Below are positions 62,491 to 64,000 of a stretch of DNA of 64,000 nt, piece after piece. Made by a program: the position numbers and the translations under genes. The DNA is from Amycolatopsis sp. EV170708-02-1 (GTDB taxonomy: Bacteria > Actinomycetota > Actinomycetes > Mycobacteriales > Pseudonocardiaceae), in assembly GCF_022479115.1 (NCBI RefSeq), contig NZ_CP092497.1, positions 7,626,001 through 7,690,000 on the forward strand, in the 5' to 3' direction. The notes under the pieces are model-generated. The model had not been told where the DNA came from, made no database searches, and saw only the letters and a list, made by a program, of their open reading frames with translations. The number at the start of each line of letters is the position of its first letter. Positions within the stretch are counted from its first letter, which is position 1.

Positions 62491-62531
62491 GAGTGGTACG
62501 TACCACTCTGCCCACATTGGTCTACACCATT
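62491..62531. promoter_or_regulatory. Tandem GntR/DasR-like operators before sugar ABC importer
   Basis: A perfect 18-bp palindrome, GAGTGGTACGTACCACTC (62491-62508), is followed by ATTGGTCTACACCATT (62516-62531). The second matches dre (AGTGGTCTAGACCACT) at 13 of 16 positions; the first keeps the AGTGGT and ACCACT ends but changes the middle. TTGACA at 62481 could be a -35 element, so bound protein would block the promoter. Confidence 0.72.
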
Positions 62532-62577
62532 TTGTGGGAGCTCGGCATGGTGGCCGGGCATCGAAAGGACGGCACGA

Positions 62578-63870
62578 GTGAAGCGCTGGCTCAAGATGGC
62601 TGCGGGCGCCGCCGCCATCACCCTCGCGACGGCGGGCTGCGCCGGTTCCGGCAGTGGCGACAGCACGAATTCGAGCGCTGCGGCCTCGAACGGCTCGCTC
62701 ACGGTCTGGCTCATGACGGGCACCGCCCCGGAAGCACTGACGAACTCGCTCCACAAGGAATTCGAAGACGCGCACCCCGGCGTCAAGGTCAAGTACGAGA
62801 TCCAGCAGTGGAACGGCATCCAGCAGAAGCTGACCACCGCGCTGGCCAGTGACAACCCGCCGGACGTGATCGAGCTGGGCAACACCCAGACCCCCGCGTT
62901 CGCGAACCAGGGCGTGCTCGCCGACCTCACCTCCAGCGTGAACGACTTCAACGGCGCGCAGTGGCTGCAGGGCCTCAAGGCTTCGGGCGAGTTCGACGGC
63001 AAGACCTACGGCGTCCCGTTCTACGCGGCCAACCGTGAGGTCATCTACCGCAAGGACATGTTCGAGCAGGCGGGCATCACCGCGACGCCGAAGACGCGCG
63101 CGGAGTGGCTCGACGCGATCACCAAGCTCAAGGCCAAGTTCGGCAGCGACCCCGAGTTCCAGGCCCTCTACCACCCCGGCCAGAACTGGTACGAGCTGCT
63201 GTCCTACATCTGGGACGAGGGCGGCGACATCGCGCAGGCCAACGGGAAGTCCTTCAAGTCGACCCTGGACTCCCCGCAGGCCAAGGCCGGGCTCGACTTC
63301 TACAAGCAGCTCACCGAGGCTTCGGGCACCAAGGCCCCGAAGGACGCCGACGAGGCCACCCCGCAGCAGGCCGGTATCTACGGCGCGGGCAAGGTCGCGA
63401 TGATGATCGGTGTCCCGGGCGAGGTGGACACCGCGGCGAAGACCGACCCGAAGATCAAGGAGAAGTCGGGCGCCTTCCCGATCCCCGGCAAGACCGCCGA
63501 CAAGTCGGCCCCGGTCTTCCTGGGCGGCTCGAACCTGGTCATCCCGGCCAACAGCAAGAACGCGGCCGCGGCCAAGGACTACGTCAAGCTGTTCTCCACC
63601 CCGAAGTACCAGACCGAGCTGGCCAAGGCCGGTTACGTCCCCGGTACCTCGACCGACGTGTCCGCGCTCGACGCGAACCCGCTCACCAAGGTCATGGCCG
63701 AGGCTTCCAAGAACGGCCGTGCCGTGCCGACCAGCCCCAAGTGGGGTGACGTCGAGTCCGGTCAGAACCCGATCAAGGACATGCTGACCGCCTACCTGAC
63801 CGGAACGAAGACGCTCGACCAGGCGACCGCCGACGCCAACGCAGCGCTCGACAAGCTCATCGGCGGATGA
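62578..63870 (+). CDS. Sugar ABC transporter binding lipoprotein (NgcE/DasA-like)
   Basis: A 430-residue lipoprotein (lipobox LATAGC, about residue 21) of the family 1 solute-binding type. LTVWLMTGTAPEALTNSLHKEFEDAHPGVKVKYEIQQWNGIQQKLTTALASDNPPDVIELGNTQTPAFANQG is typical of oligosaccharide binders, in particular the N-acetylglucosamine/chitobiose group. The GTG start has AAAGGA upstream. It overlaps the permease gene (ATGA). DasR-like boxes upstream strengthen an assignment to GlcNAc or chitobiose uptake; the exact sugar is inferred. Confidence 0.9.
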   Translation: MKRWLKMAAGAAAITLATAGCAGSGSGDSTNSSAAASNGSLTVWLMTGTAPEALTNSLHKEFEDAHPGVKVKYEIQQWNGIQQKLTTALASDNPPDVIELGNTQTPAFANQGVLADLTSSVNDFNGAQWLQGLKASGEFDGKTYGVPFYAANREVIYRKDMFEQAGITATPKTRAEWLDAITKLKAKFGSDPEFQALYHPGQNWYELLSYIWDEGGDIAQANGKSFKSTLDSPQAKAGLDFYKQLTEASGTKAPKDADEATPQQAGIYGAGKVAMMIGVPGEVDTAAKTDPKIKEKSGAFPIPGKTADKSAPVFLGGSNLVIPANSKNAAAAKDYVKLFSTPKYQTELAKAGYVPGTSTDVSALDANPLTKVMAEASKNGRAVPTSPKWGDVESGQNPIKDMLTAYLTGTKTLDQATADANAALDKLIGG

Positions 63871-64000
63871 CCACGACGAAAGATGTGACGATGCCGGCGG
63901 GGGCCACCCCGCCGGCATCGCCGCGCAGCAAACCGCCGAAATCCAACCGGCGCCTCCGCCTCGGCGAGCGGACCGCGCCGTACCTGCTGATCCTTCCCGC
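63867..64000 (+). CDS. Sugar ABC transporter permease (5' part only)
   Basis: The first 44 residues of a permease cut by the right edge. ATG 63867 overlaps the binding-protein stop by 4 bp. After a Pro/Lys/Arg-rich cytoplasmic leader, RLRLGERTAPYLLILPA is the standard first helix of MalF-type sugar permeases. It completes the importer with the preceding lipoprotein; a second permease is expected beyond the window. Confidence 0.85.
   Translation, partial: MTTTKDVTMPAGATPPASPRSKPPKSNRRLRLGERTAPYLLILP

Overview
The window is GC-rich actinobacterial chromosome. Gene content points to the Pseudonocardiales, most probably an Amycolatopsis-like species: many TetR, WYL, PucR and MocR regulators, a DUF222-HNH gene, secreted proteases, a P450-ferredoxin pair, IdeR-type and DasR-type boxes, and families of intergenic hairpins of the kind I associate with Amycolatopsis. 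The genus is an inference. I saw no rRNA, tRNA, CRISPR array, insertion sequence or phage module.

Layout. 0-1.1 kb: drug-efflux MFS gene (cut by the left edge) divergent from its TetR repressor, with a palindromic operator. 1.1-6.4 kb: CitAB-type two-component system divergent from a tctCBA tricarboxylate transporter. 6.4-8.7 kb: a small membrane protein and a secreted DUF1996 protein. 8.9-10.9 kb: a class III cyclase homologue and a Crp/Fnr regulator, linked by two copies of one Crp-like operator. 10.9-15.8 kb: a two-helix membrane protein, a solute-binding/VWA protein and a WD40-KAP NTPase. 15.9-19 kb: snapalysin-like protease, ferredoxin, P450 and a regulator. 19-20.5 kb: a DUF222-HNH gene flanked by 17-nt palindromes. 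20.6-28.1 kb: operon of an NfeD-like protein, a flotillin and a 1,627-residue ATPase. 28.5-31.1 kb: zinc-ribbon protein and FadF-like iron-sulfur oxidoreductase. 31.1-33.6 kb: manganese ABC importer. 33.8-37.7 kb: iron-siderophore ABC importer behind an IdeR box. 37.7-48 kb: M1 peptidase, HtpG, PhoD-like phosphatase, beta-propeller protein, PucR regulator, membrane sulfatase-like protein. 48-58 kb: several divergent regulator/enzyme pairs with clear palindromic operators (WYL/epoxide hydrolase, ArsR/MFS, TetR/thioesterase), an aldo/keto reductase, a MocR regulator, an ArsC-like protein, a YdeI-like protein and a GAF-PP2C phosphatase. 58-64 kb: a helical-repeat protein, a metalloprotease-lectin, DoxX, and the start of a sugar ABC importer. 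Two genes here carry DasR-like (GlcNAc/chitin regulon) sites.

Three matters deserve attention. First, the cyclase-Crp module is a self-contained signalling circuit candidate, with non-canonical residues in both synthase and receptor. Second, the SPFH-NfeD-giant ATPase operon is a conserved-looking but poorly understood membrane system. Third, three genes (WD40-KAP, DUF222-HNH, M1 peptidase) are broken by four single-base deficits, each of which can be placed at a run of exactly four G or C. This looks more like homopolymer under-calling than real decay, so those genes may be intact in the organism. Several families of perfect intergenic hairpins recur across the window, mostly at gene ends, and probably act as terminators.
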